NCBI RefSeq assembly: GCF_022568815.1
Contig: NZ_JAKZHX010000023.1
Location: 1 to 53,152, forward strand
DNA: 53,152 nt
Source of the DNA: Undibacterium paludis
GTDB taxonomy: Bacteria; Pseudomonadota; Gammaproteobacteria; Burkholderiales; Burkholderiaceae_D
Reading direction: 5' to 3'
Numbering within the stretch: position 1 is the stretch's first letter; each line of letters starts with the position of its first letter. This document shows positions 41,593 through 50,284 of this stretch, piece by piece. A program made the translations under genes and the position numbers. Below the pieces are notes generated by a model that saw nothing but the letters and a program-made list of their open reading frames with translations, did no database searches and was not told the DNA's origin.

Positions 41593-42084
41593 TTAACGAC
41601 GTGTGAAATAAGACGGCTCATCCAACTGTTTTTTCAAATCAAATACAAACAACTGCCCTTCTTCGTAAGCGCCATCACGCTGGGTCAGGCGCAGACTCTT
41701 GTCCATGCCCAGGCCTTCAAACCATTGTGCATAGACGCCTTCAAGCAGGGCCGGCGACCAGTTCAGGGCATCCGGACCAAAAGCGACCTTCAGTGGCGCA
41801 GCATGGTGGGCAACCACCAGTGCATCGGCTTCTTCCACCAGTTCCACCCAACCCCAGTTCATGGCAGACCACACGCGGTTCATGCAGGCTTCCAGCGCCT
41901 GCAGGCTGCTGCCGTCAGTCACGTCGTAGCCCTTCGACATTGTGCGGCCCAACTGATGCATGAATGCACGCAAATCCTTCTCTTCACCCTTGGATGCAAA
42001 TTCAGCAGAAAATGCGCCAAGAAAGGATCTCCATTGAACAGAGCATTGCTGCTCTTCATAATAATGGATCGTAGTTGTTGACAT
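41593..42084 (-). CDS. bcsD: Cellulose synthase subunit D
   Basis: A 163-aa protein with the features of BcsD/AcsD: about 156-160 aa, no signal sequence, a helical N-terminal part (FLGAFSAEFASKGEEKDLRAFMHQLGR), NWGWVELVEEADALVVAHHAAPL, and the strongly family-like PALLEGVYAQWFEGLG (compare LEGLYGRW in AcsD). AcsD forms an octameric ring in the periplasm of Komagataeibacter through which glucan chains pass and align into crystalline fibrils. Its presence predicts ordered fibrils here. It lies 46 bp ahead of bcsP on the same strand, behind a 333-bp gap with bcsQ copy 2 on its far side. Confidence 0.85.
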   Translation of the reverse strand: MSTTTIHYYEEQQCSVQWRSFLGAFSAEFASKGEEKDLRAFMHQLGRTMSKGYDVTDGSSLQALEACMNRVWSAMNWGWVELVEEADALVVAHHAAPLKVAFGPDALNWSPALLEGVYAQWFEGLGMDKSLRLTQRDGAYEEGQLFVFDLKKQLDEPSYFTRR

Positions 42085-42417
42085 CTTGATTTAGCCCTTA
42101 GTTTTGACTCTTTCTCTATGCGCCGTATCGTGACATGCAAATCATAGAGCATGTTCATTCGTTGTGACTTTACCACTCGCTAATATTGGTAGTCCAGCCA
42201 AAGCAGATGGTCAAATGTCAACAATTAATAATAGAATCAAGGATTTATAGATATTTAATTATCTTGCATACCATTTTTACAATTGGGTCGCTAACGCCCC
42301 TCAGTTTGTGCACTATTCCATCGTAAATCCATTAATTTGGAATTTGCATTGCGCACCCGCATTCCGACCCGCATTCGTGGTCGGCAAACCGACTCAGGCA
42401 AGTCCGGGACAAGACTG
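42085..42417. promoter_or_regulatory. Intergenic region, probable promoter for the core bcs operon
   Basis: A 333-bp A+T-rich stretch between bcsQ copy 2 and bcsD. On the minus strand there are TTGACA (42221-42216) and TTGACC (42214-42209), but no convincing -10 at the right spacing (TACCAA at 42191-42186 is the best). No riboswitch-like structure was recognised; I looked for a GEMM-like c-di-GMP fold and saw none. Promoter activity is inferred from position. Confidence 0.35.
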
Positions 42418-43185
42418 TCAGTGCTGGCCTTGCAAGCCTGCTTCGAGCCAGTCGATGATTTTTCGTATGGTTTGCGAAGCCGGATTGTCCGGTTTGTATT
42501 CGAGTATGGGCCGCTCAAAGGCGAGCGCCTCTTCGACTTGCGGACTTTCCTGCACGATGAAAGGGACCATACGTTCACCGAGTCTGTCGGCAATCAGGGC
42601 AACCACATCCTGTGCCAGTTGCCGTTTCGACCCCTGATTGACGATATAGGCAGAACCGACATCGGCCTGGCTGCGATGGCCGTAGGTGGCAATCAACTCT
42701 TCCATTTCAGGCAGGGTTGAATAAGAGGCCGCATCAGCCAATACCACCACCAGCAAAAAGTCAGCGGCATGGATGGCCTGTTTCAGATATACGGACGGCC
42801 CCGGTGGCGTATCCAGCAGGACGATGGTATCGTTTGCCAGCCTGGCTGCCTGCAGTTTTTTGCGCAACCAGGATTCCTGCTCTTCCAGCATTTTTTCAAA
42901 ACGCATGCGCTGTACTTCACCACCATGACCAAATGGGACGAAGTTGACACCAAAGGGGCTGGTATAACAGGCGTCCATCAATTTTGCCCGCGCGCCAGTC
43001 AACAGGCTGACGCCGTTATTCTCACCCTCTTCAAGCCCGCCCAGATGCCATTGCATGGCATTTTGCGGGTCGAGGTCTATGATGGTGACAGGATAGCCGC
43101 GCTCTGCAAAACCAACGCCAAGATTGGCAGTGATCGTGGTCTTGCCGACGCCGCCTTTGGCTGACACTATCGCAATGACTATCAT
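42418..43185 (-). CDS. bcsQ: Cellulose biosynthesis protein BcsQ, copy 2 (ParA/MinD-like)
   Basis: A 255-aa P-loop ATPase of the same length and layout as copy 1 but clearly diverged: SAKGGVGKTTI Walker A, VTIIDLDPQNAMQWHLGG, LLDTPPGPSVYLKQAIHAAD, ASYSTLPEMEELI. Both copies share the DTPPGPS-x-YL motif seen in BcsQ and not in chromosome-partition ParA proteins. It follows tldD by 43 bp on the same strand and precedes bcsD across a 333-bp gap, so it may be expressed with tldD or on its own. Having two BcsQ proteins suggests either a heteromeric localisation machine or a division of labour. Confidence 0.85.
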   Translation of the reverse strand: MIVIAIVSAKGGVGKTTITANLGVGFAERGYPVTIIDLDPQNAMQWHLGGLEEGENNGVSLLTGARAKLMDACYTSPFGVNFVPFGHGGEVQRMRFEKMLEEQESWLRKKLQAARLANDTIVLLDTPPGPSVYLKQAIHAADFLLVVVLADAASYSTLPEMEELIATYGHRSQADVGSAYIVNQGSKRQLAQDVVALIADRLGERMVPFIVQESPQVEEALAFERPILEYKPDNPASQTIRKIIDWLEAGLQGQH

Positions 43186-43228
43186 GCCTGCGACTCCGGC
43201 ATGACTGCAGTTGCGCTTACACAGGGCA

Positions 43229-44689
43229 TCAGGCCGTTCCCCCGACTGTCAGGCCTTCTATTCGCAAGCTCGGCTGGCCGACACCGACAGGCAGGCTCTG
43301 CCCTTCCTTGCCGCAGACGCCTATGCCAGCATCAAGACGCAGGTCATTGCCTATCATGCTGACATGATTCAACACCTCAGGTCCATTGCCGATCAGGGTT
43401 GCGCCCTTGACCGGATAAGCGATCTTGCCGTTTTCTATCATGTACGCTTCGCTGGCTGAAAAAACAAATTTGCCATTCGTGATATCCACCTGACCGCCGC
43501 CAAAGTTGACTGCGTAAAGACCATTTTTAACGGATGCAAGAATTTCTTCCGGGTCTTTGTCACCAGCCAGCATATAAGTGTTGGTCATGCGCGGCATGGG
43601 CAGGTGGGCGAAGGATTCACGCCTGGCGTTGCCGGTTACCGGCATTTTCATCAGACGGGCATTCATGGTGTCCTGCATGTAGCCCTTGAGTATGCCGTCT
43701 TCGATCAGGGTGGTGCACTGGGTCGGATTGCCTTCATCGTCCATGTTCAGCGAACCACGGCGGTTCGCCATGGTGCCGTCATCGACGACAGTGACGCCTT
43801 TGGCAGCCACACGCTGGCCGATGCGGCCGGAGAAGGTGCTCGAACCCTTGCGGTTGAAATCACCTTCCAGGCCGTGACCGATGGCTTCGTGCAGCAGCAC
43901 GCCAGGCCAGCCAGGACCAAGTACCACGGTCATCACGCCAGCCGGTGCCGGACGCGCTTCCAGGTTGACCAGGGCAGACTTGACTGCTTCATCGGCATAT
44001 TGCTCAAGCAGGGCGTCAGTGAAATACGAATAGTCGTAACGGCCACCGCCACCGCTGTTGCCCATTTCACGACGACCATTCTGTTCGGCGATGACAGTCA
44101 GCGAAACGCGTACCAGCGGGCGGATATCAGCGGCGATGACACCGTCGCTGCGCGCCACCAGCACGACATCGTATTCACCGGCCATATTCGCCATGACCTG
44201 TACAATGCGCGGGTCTTTGGCCCTGGCGATCTTTTCCAGTTTTTCCAGCAACAGGACTTTCTGATTGGCATCCATGGAATGCAGGGGGTCGTCACGCAGA
44301 TACAGCGAGCGCCCGTCCAGCCCCTGCAAGCCTGACGCCACCTGAATTTTGCCGGAACCCTGGCGGGCGATGGTGCGTGTCGCCTTGGCGGCGTCAAACA
44401 ACGCCTGCTCGGAGATTTCATCCGAATACGAGAACGCCGTCTTGTCGCCAGATACGGCACGGACGCCCACACCCTGGTCGATAGAAAAGCTGCCGGTCTT
44501 GACAATGCCTTCTTCAAGGCTCCAGCCTTCGTTGCGGGTGAACTGGAAATACAGGTCGGCATAATCAACCTTGTGGGTGAACATGCTGGCCAGCACTTTG
44601 CTGAGCTTGGCCTCATCCAGGCCAAAAGGGGTCAGCAAAATGTCGCGGGCGATGGCAAGATGGCTCATGGCGGGATCAAATGGTGTCAT
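43229..44689 (-). CDS. tldD: Metalloprotease TldD
   Basis: A 486-aa TldD/PmbA family protease. The zinc motif HExxxH is at residues 267-271 (LLHEAIGHGLEGD), with family blocks YADLYFQ, GVGVRAVSGDKTAFSYSDE, GRIGQRVAAKGVTVVDDGT, GYMQDTMNARLM and RMTNTYMLAGDKDPEEIL. TldD works with TldE (PmbA) in the cytosol to degrade unfolded peptides and process microcin and CcdA. No tldE partner is in the window. It is followed by bcsQ copy 2 and preceded by a Nit-type hydrolase and yhdP, the order often seen in betaproteobacteria. Confidence 0.95.
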   Translation of the reverse strand: MTPFDPAMSHLAIARDILLTPFGLDEAKLSKVLASMFTHKVDYADLYFQFTRNEGWSLEEGIVKTGSFSIDQGVGVRAVSGDKTAFSYSDEISEQALFDAAKATRTIARQGSGKIQVASGLQGLDGRSLYLRDDPLHSMDANQKVLLLEKLEKIARAKDPRIVQVMANMAGEYDVVLVARSDGVIAADIRPLVRVSLTVIAEQNGRREMGNSGGGGRYDYSYFTDALLEQYADEAVKSALVNLEARPAPAGVMTVVLGPGWPGVLLHEAIGHGLEGDFNRKGSSTFSGRIGQRVAAKGVTVVDDGTMANRRGSLNMDDEGNPTQCTTLIEDGILKGYMQDTMNARLMKMPVTGNARRESFAHLPMPRMTNTYMLAGDKDPEEILASVKNGLYAVNFGGGQVDITNGKFVFSASEAYMIENGKIAYPVKGATLIGNGPEVLNHVSMIGNDLRLDAGIGVCGKEGQSLPVGVGQPSLRIEGLTVGGTA

Positions 44690-44856
44690 AAATAGTCTGT
44701 TCGGTGTTGCAGGTGAATTGCAAAGGTATTACACATAAGCTGCAAACAAGCCCTGGCGAGATAGCGCTCAAGCTGCAAGGCATATTTGCACAAGTACTTA
44801 CATTGTAGAGCATCTGCGCTGTTCACTGGGAGCAAGGCAGAATAACACTGTGCTTT

Positions 44857-45663
44857 TTACAACTTGCGATGCCGCAGTGCGGGCAGGCTCTCGCGTATGC
44901 TGGCAATCACGGTTTCATCAATATCGCCGCTGACGATGCCCTCGCCTTCCTCCAGCAGGTTCAATATCTTGCCCCAGGGATCAATCAGCATGCTATGGCC
45001 CCAGGTCCGGCGGCCATTGACATGCTTGCCGCCCTGACCGCAGGCCAGCACATAACATTGATTTTCTATGGCCCTGGCACGTAACAGGATTTCCCAGTGG
45101 GCCTGACCGGTGGTATAGGTAAAGGCGGCAGGAACCACAATCAGCGAGCAGGTACCGAGCGTGCGATACAGCTCAGGGAAGCGCAGGTCATAGCAGATCG
45201 ACAGGGCAACCTGGCCGAAACCGGCATCAAAACTGCTGACCTGGCCACCTGCAACGATGGTGCGCGCTTCTTCATAGGATTCATCCCCCTTGCTAAAGCC
45301 AAACAGATGTATCTTGTCGTAGCGGGCGACCTGCCGCCCTTCGGGGTTGAATACGAGCGTGCTGTTGAGTACCTTGCCCGCTTCCGGCGCCTGCAGAGGA
45401 ATGGTGCCGCCGATCAGCCAGACGCCAAGACTGCGGGCCATGTCCGCCATGAAAGCCTGCATGGTCCCCTTATCATCCGCTGCATCAGCCGGTTCTGCAA
45501 TGTCCACCTTGTCGGTTTCCTGCATGCCCATCAACGGCCAGTATTCAGGCAACAACAGCATTTTTGCGCCCTCATCTGCCGCTTGCTGCATCAGGCGTCT
45601 GGCCGTTGCCAGGTTTTCTGACAGCACCGGTGTGGAAATCATTTGTATCGCTGCGATTTTCAT
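44857..45663 (-). CDS. Carbon-nitrogen hydrolase, Nit/omega-amidase type
   Basis: 268 aa from ATG 45663 (MKIAAIQM), with AGGATGTT ahead. An upstream ATG at 45705 that directly follows the yhdP stop (TAAATG) would add 14 residues and may be a coupling start. The nitrilase-superfamily triad is clear: Glu40 (LLLPEYW), Lys117 (YDKIHLF) and Cys157 (SICYDLRFPELY). These enzymes hydrolyse amides such as deaminated glutathione (Nit1) or alpha-ketoglutaramate. The DLRFPELYR and HWEILLRARAIENQCYVLA blocks resemble Nit1-type proteins. The location after yhdP and before tldD is a conserved neighbourhood. Confidence 0.88.
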   Translation of the reverse strand: MKIAAIQMISTPVLSENLATARRLMQQAADEGAKMLLLPEYWPLMGMQETDKVDIAEPADAADDKGTMQAFMADMARSLGVWLIGGTIPLQAPEAGKVLNSTLVFNPEGRQVARYDKIHLFGFSKGDESYEEARTIVAGGQVSSFDAGFGQVALSICYDLRFPELYRTLGTCSLIVVPAAFTYTTGQAHWEILLRARAIENQCYVLACGQGGKHVNGRRTWGHSMLIDPWGKILNLLEEGEGIVSGDIDETVIASIRESLPALRHRKL

Positions 45664-45705
45664 AACATCCTCATGTAATCTGCTCGTAACAAGACTGGTC
45701 GTCAT

Positions 45706-48700
45706 TTATGATTTGCTGGCGGCCTTGTTGTTTGACTGTGCGCTGTCGCGACCTTCCAGCTTGGTCACCGTCGGCTCTTTCCATGAACCGCTGACCTTGT
45801 ATTCAAACGTGAAAGCCTTGCTCAAGGGCTCACGTAAAAACACCTGCGCCAAAAAGGTGCCAAGGCCAATCACGGGATTGACCGCCAGACCATACAGGAC
45901 CGATGCCGTGCCGACATTGACGACGGGTATCACGGTCACATGCAGGTCCTGTGATTCCTTGACGATATCAGCATTACCTTGCAGCAATACCGTCGCATTC
46001 ACACCCAGCATTTTCAGGTTATCAGTCTTTGCCACACCCTGCTGTATCTGGGCTATACCGGCAATCGAATCAAAGGCAAAACCGTCTGAAAACACATCAC
46101 GGAAATCCAGCGTCAGACGGCGTGGCAGCGATTGCAGGCTCAATACACCCAGCAATTTGGCAGCACCAGGGTCTACCTTCAAAAATTGCCCGCTGGAAAG
46201 CACCATCTTGATGCTGCCATTCATGCTTGGTATATCCATGGAAAATGGTAACCCATTCCAGTGAACCTCGCCTTCGAGCTTGCCGCGACCACCACGCAAG
46301 ACATCGGCAAAGCCCAGGCGCTCCAGCAATTTGCCGGAATTGTTAATGTCAAGCACATAGTTCAATTGCGTCCGTCCGTCACCGGTCAGACTTTCCCATT
46401 TGCCGCTGGCATTGAACTCTGCATCAGCATTCTTGAGCAAGAGCTTGCTGATCTGCCATTCGCGCCCCACACCCTGGGCACCAAGCTGGTTCACTGCGGC
46501 CAGCTCAAGCTGGCCAAGCTTTTTGTTAAACAGCTCAAAATTTTCAGCCACGATGTCAAGGGCGGGAATCTGGGTGGTCGTACTTTTCCCCTCCAGCAAC
46601 TCGCTGACATCAGCGGCAGCTGATTTGGGAATGATCAGATTGCTTAAACGTGCCGTCACACTGCCCAGTCCCTGCCCGCCCGCGCCTTCGTTCCAGGTCA
46701 GGTAACCGGCAGCCTGGTTGGAGTAAATATTTGCCTGCCAGACATTTCGTTGGCGCGACACGCCAACCACGACGTTTTCAAGGGTCTTGCCCATGATATG
46801 CAGTTCAGGCGTCCTGGCCGCCATGGTCGTCGGTTCTATGTAGGGCGACAGATCAAGATCAACCATGTCCCTGTCCGTGCCTGGTGCAGACGCCTGGGCT
46901 GCACTTGTCGCAACCACATTGCCCGGTGCCGGTGTCAGCTTGCGCCATTCATCGATATTGAGCGACTTCAGATCGACATTTGCATTCAAACCGCTGTCAG
47001 GCTCAGGGGCTGGCGCATTTACCCCTATGCCGCCACGCACAACCTGCCAGGGGCCATTGGCTGGTTTTTGCCTGAAATACCTGGCATTGATGGCATTGCC
47101 TGATGCACTGCCAAGAGTGACACGGATTTCATCACGCAGACTTTGCGCATCCATACCCGGTTGCGGCAACAGTTCAAAATGCAGGGGCATGGTTTCATTT
47201 ATCCCCTTTTTCAGGGGCATGGGAAAATTCAATGCCATGCCCGCCAGACTGGAATCGATGATGATCTCCGGCTGACGCTTTTTCACATGGATACTGGCCG
47301 TGTAACGGCTGGCACCGCTGATGCGATCACCAAGCTTGTCTGCCATGGAAGCCGGCATGATCTTGCGCACGCCTTCGGCAGTGATGCCGCCGTCCAGCCT
47401 GACTTTCACACTATTATCCTTTTGCGAACCACCGGTAATCTGTACCGGTCCACCGAGCGCCGCGCCCTTGAGCGTGCCCAGATTAACGCCAGTCTCGTTG
47501 AATTCCAGCTTGCCATTGAGGCCGGTCACTTGCGGGATACCTGGCTGCAGGACCACATCATTATTGGCAAATTGCAAAATTCCCAGTACCTTGGCGTCAA
47601 TCAGGTGCTGCAAGGGCAATTGCAGCTTCAGTGACAGGGCTGACGATGCGCTGGCTTTGGTCTCTTTCAGGAAATGGCCAAGCCAGCCACTGACCGGGCT
47701 GGCCCCGACATAAGCGAGCATGTTTTGCAAATTGCCGCTGGCCTGCCCATCGATATTGAGCACGGCGCCATGGATGGACAGGTCAGGAATGATGGCCTTG
47801 ACCTTTTTCAGGTCTACGCCAAGCGTGCGCGCCGTATCGCCGCTGATTTCCATCCTGGCCTTATCAAAGACAAAGCCACCCTTGATATCTTCGATGACCG
47901 GCCACAGGGGCTTGCCTTCTTCATTCAACTGGGCTGCGGCAAAATCAAGTTTGCCGCCAGTCAGGTTGCCCTTGACCAGGAATTCGCCTTTATGGGCTTT
48001 CTTGCCATCATTACTGTTGAAAGGAAAATGCGCCAGATCGCCGCGCAAACGCACACTGACATCATCAGCCCTGCCTTCCAGGATGGCATTGAGCAGCCAG
48101 TGACGTAAATGTTCTTCCGCCGCGACCGGGATGTAACGGTCAAGCTGTTTCAGGTCAAAACCGGTGATACTGCCTGTCAGGTCCACCTCACCCGGTTGCG
48201 CCTCGACGCCATGCCGCATGGACATGATGTGCTTGCCAGTCAGGGTGGCATGCATATCTTCTTGCTGGGCATCCATTTTATCGATCTGGAAGATCAGTTT
48301 GTCCTGTTCGACAAACTGCCATCCGGCTTGCATGTACAGGCGCGAAAACGGCATCAGCGGATCAACGAAATAACTGGGCAGTCGCAAGGACAGGTCCCTG
48401 GAGTCAAGCAGGAACTTACCGCCCTTGTCATTCGCCTCTATGCTGCCGGACAGGTTTTCAAACCCGGGTATGGCCGGCACTGCCGCCTTGGCAGGCAATT
48501 GGGCAGTCTTGGGCCGGGACAGTTGTGCCGCCTGCGCCAGCATTGACAGATTGATGAACTGCCCCTTGATGCTATAGGAAGACACATCGGGATAAGCGCC
48601 CTGCCACTTTGCCGCAAAGTCCTTCAATTGCCCCTTGGGGGCAAAGTCCACCAGCATCTGACGCTGGTCTTTGGGCAAGGGCAGGTGTTCGGCAAAATTT

Positions 48701-49920
48701 GCCAGTGTCTGCAAGTCCAGGGTCTTGGCGTACAGTTCCACGGTTTCCGGCTGGCCTTTTTCACCGGGGGTAAAGGTTTCCCTGATGGTGGTGACCGGCA
48801 ACTGCTGACCATCGCGGGTTCGCATCGAGAAATCAATCAGCGATACACTGTGGCCAGACTGTCCCAGGAATGATGCCAGAAACCGCTGTTTGGCGGTTGC
48901 CTTTTCACTGGCAACCAGGCGACCGCTGACCAGGGCCATGTCCAGCTCAGGCAAATCGGCGCGGAACTTGCCCTGCACATCGGCCAGACTCAGGTCGGCG
49001 GTCAGTTCAGCCATCCTGCCCTTGTCCAGGCGCATCCAGGCCCGCACCGAACCATAGGCTTTTTTGACATCGGCCGGATAATCGACGAAGGTTTTCAGTG
49101 CAGCCAGATCGGTACGGCGCAGGTCGGTATACAGTTCACCGGTCCACAAAGAGACATCAGAAATCTTTTGTGCAAACACCGGATGCATGAAATCACCGCG
49201 AATATCAAGCGGTGCCGACAGGCTGGCATCAGGTATGGCCTTGAGCGCAAACTTGTGGTGACGCCACTGGTTCTGTAACAGGAAACTGACGCGCGGCAGG
49301 TTCAGTTCAGCGCCGTTACGCATCTTGTCAGTCCAGCGCAACGCGCCATTGCGGATGTAGATCTCGTGCTGGGCCAATACCCAGTCCAGGCCCTGTCCCT
49401 TGCCTTCACCGGCCGGGTCGATATAAAAACTGCCGACATAAATCTTGCCGTCAGCCTCCCTGCGCAGATCCAGGCTGGGCTTGTCGATGACAATACGCTC
49501 AAAGCGCAGGTCAGCCACTGCCAGCGACCACCATGACAATGTAGCCGACACCTCGGGCAATACCAGGGCCTGGCCGCCCTGTTTGTCGTACATCACCACG
49601 TTTTCCAGCATGAATTGCGGCTTCAGTCCCTGCCAGGAGGCTTGCAGTTTGTCTATCTTTAACTGTCTGCCCAGCGAAGAAGAAATCGCCTGTTCGATAT
49701 CAGGCTTATAGCGGTCAACATTCGGCAATACTGCGTAGCGCAGTATCAGGACCAGGATACAGAACAGAAAATACAAAGACAGGATGAGCCTGAGCGTAAA
49801 ACGCAGGCTTTTGTCGCAGGTGCGCCAGGTGAAACGGCAAAGCCGCCAGAAATGGCCCGGGCCTGGCCTTTTGCTCACTGCCTTATTGTTAGCAATGTGT
49901 TCTTGATCTGCTTGTGTCAT
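45706..49920 (-). CDS. yhdP: YhdP-family AsmA-like phospholipid transport protein
   Basis: A 1404-aa protein of the YhdP/TIGR02099 group. An N-terminal inner-membrane anchor (LRFTLRLILSLYFLFCILVLILRYAVL, about residues 40-65) is followed by an AsmA-like beginning (IEQAISSSLGRQLKIDKLQASWQGLKPQFMLENV). A very long, beta-rich periplasmic body with DUF3971-type repeats follows. A conserved C-terminal region (VLSLQSLPRRLTLDFRDVFSDGFAFDSIAG, PVIGLGTFLAQVFLREPLSKAFTFEYKVSG) completes it. YhdP, with TamB and YdbH, carries phospholipids between inner and outer membrane in E. coli. The length fits the family (about 1250-1400). It is divergent from glnE. Confidence 0.92.
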   Translation of the reverse strand: MTQADQEHIANNKAVSKRPGPGHFWRLCRFTWRTCDKSLRFTLRLILSLYFLFCILVLILRYAVLPNVDRYKPDIEQAISSSLGRQLKIDKLQASWQGLKPQFMLENVVMYDKQGGQALVLPEVSATLSWWSLAVADLRFERIVIDKPSLDLRREADGKIYVGSFYIDPAGEGKGQGLDWVLAQHEIYIRNGALRWTDKMRNGAELNLPRVSFLLQNQWRHHKFALKAIPDASLSAPLDIRGDFMHPVFAQKISDVSLWTGELYTDLRRTDLAALKTFVDYPADVKKAYGSVRAWMRLDKGRMAELTADLSLADVQGKFRADLPELDMALVSGRLVASEKATAKQRFLASFLGQSGHSVSLIDFSMRTRDGQQLPVTTIRETFTPGEKGQPETVELYAKTLDLQTLANFAEHLPLPKDQRQMLVDFAPKGQLKDFAAKWQGAYPDVSSYSIKGQFINLSMLAQAAQLSRPKTAQLPAKAAVPAIPGFENLSGSIEANDKGGKFLLDSRDLSLRLPSYFVDPLMPFSRLYMQAGWQFVEQDKLIFQIDKMDAQQEDMHATLTGKHIMSMRHGVEAQPGEVDLTGSITGFDLKQLDRYIPVAAEEHLRHWLLNAILEGRADDVSVRLRGDLAHFPFNSNDGKKAHKGEFLVKGNLTGGKLDFAAAQLNEEGKPLWPVIEDIKGGFVFDKARMEISGDTARTLGVDLKKVKAIIPDLSIHGAVLNIDGQASGNLQNMLAYVGASPVSGWLGHFLKETKASASSALSLKLQLPLQHLIDAKVLGILQFANNDVVLQPGIPQVTGLNGKLEFNETGVNLGTLKGAALGGPVQITGGSQKDNSVKVRLDGGITAEGVRKIMPASMADKLGDRISGASRYTASIHVKKRQPEIIIDSSLAGMALNFPMPLKKGINETMPLHFELLPQPGMDAQSLRDEIRVTLGSASGNAINARYFRQKPANGPWQVVRGGIGVNAPAPEPDSGLNANVDLKSLNIDEWRKLTPAPGNVVATSAAQASAPGTDRDMVDLDLSPYIEPTTMAARTPELHIMGKTLENVVVGVSRQRNVWQANIYSNQAAGYLTWNEGAGGQGLGSVTARLSNLIIPKSAAADVSELLEGKSTTTQIPALDIVAENFELFNKKLGQLELAAVNQLGAQGVGREWQISKLLLKNADAEFNASGKWESLTGDGRTQLNYVLDINNSGKLLERLGFADVLRGGRGKLEGEVHWNGLPFSMDIPSMNGSIKMVLSSGQFLKVDPGAAKLLGVLSLQSLPRRLTLDFRDVFSDGFAFDSIAGIAQIQQGVAKTDNLKMLGVNATVLLQGNADIVKESQDLHVTVIPVVNVGTASVLYGLAVNPVIGLGTFLAQVFLREPLSKAFTFEYKVSGSWKEPTVTKLEGRDSAQSNNKAASKS

Positions 49921-50284
49921 TGCTAAAGTGTAATTTATTTGTAAGTCAAACTTGCGTAAGAATAATTAAATTTGCAAAAAAGCAAAATCTTTATTTATCC
50001 TTGCGTAAATCCTCACATCCTGGGACCTGCTGCCGTCCGCCGACAAACTTCCCATCTCAACACCTTAGCACTTCTTCATTGCTATTGCTGCAACTGCAAT
50101 GTCTGTTCAATCTTCAGGCCGGAACACCTCCAGCCCTGCTTTCCCACGCATAAACTGCCCAGTCTCTATTCTGCCAGAGCACGCTGTACTGGCAAATACT
50201 TTGCTGCCTCGCCATCACTACCTGCATACCTCTGATCGGCCTAATCGCTTAAAATCGATGTCAACTCTGGCAAACTGACAAAAC
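49921..50284. other. Divergent intergenic region yhdP-glnE
   Basis: 364 bp between two divergent starts. A TAAAAT element at 50250-50255 could be a -10 box for glnE, without a clear -35. Short open frames here are low-complexity and start without ribosome sites. Nothing else was recognised. Confidence 0.4.

Noticed and set aside
41919..42176. 85-codon minus-strand frame overlapping the start of bcsD
   Set aside because: Most of it overlaps bcsD in another frame. The non-overlapping part is short and has no homology signal.
42085..42417. c-di-GMP (GEMM) riboswitch ahead of bcsD
   Set aside because: I looked for the conserved GEMM loops (CACGCACAGGGCAAACC-like) and found none. Regulation by c-di-GMP is better supported at the PilZ domain of BcsA.
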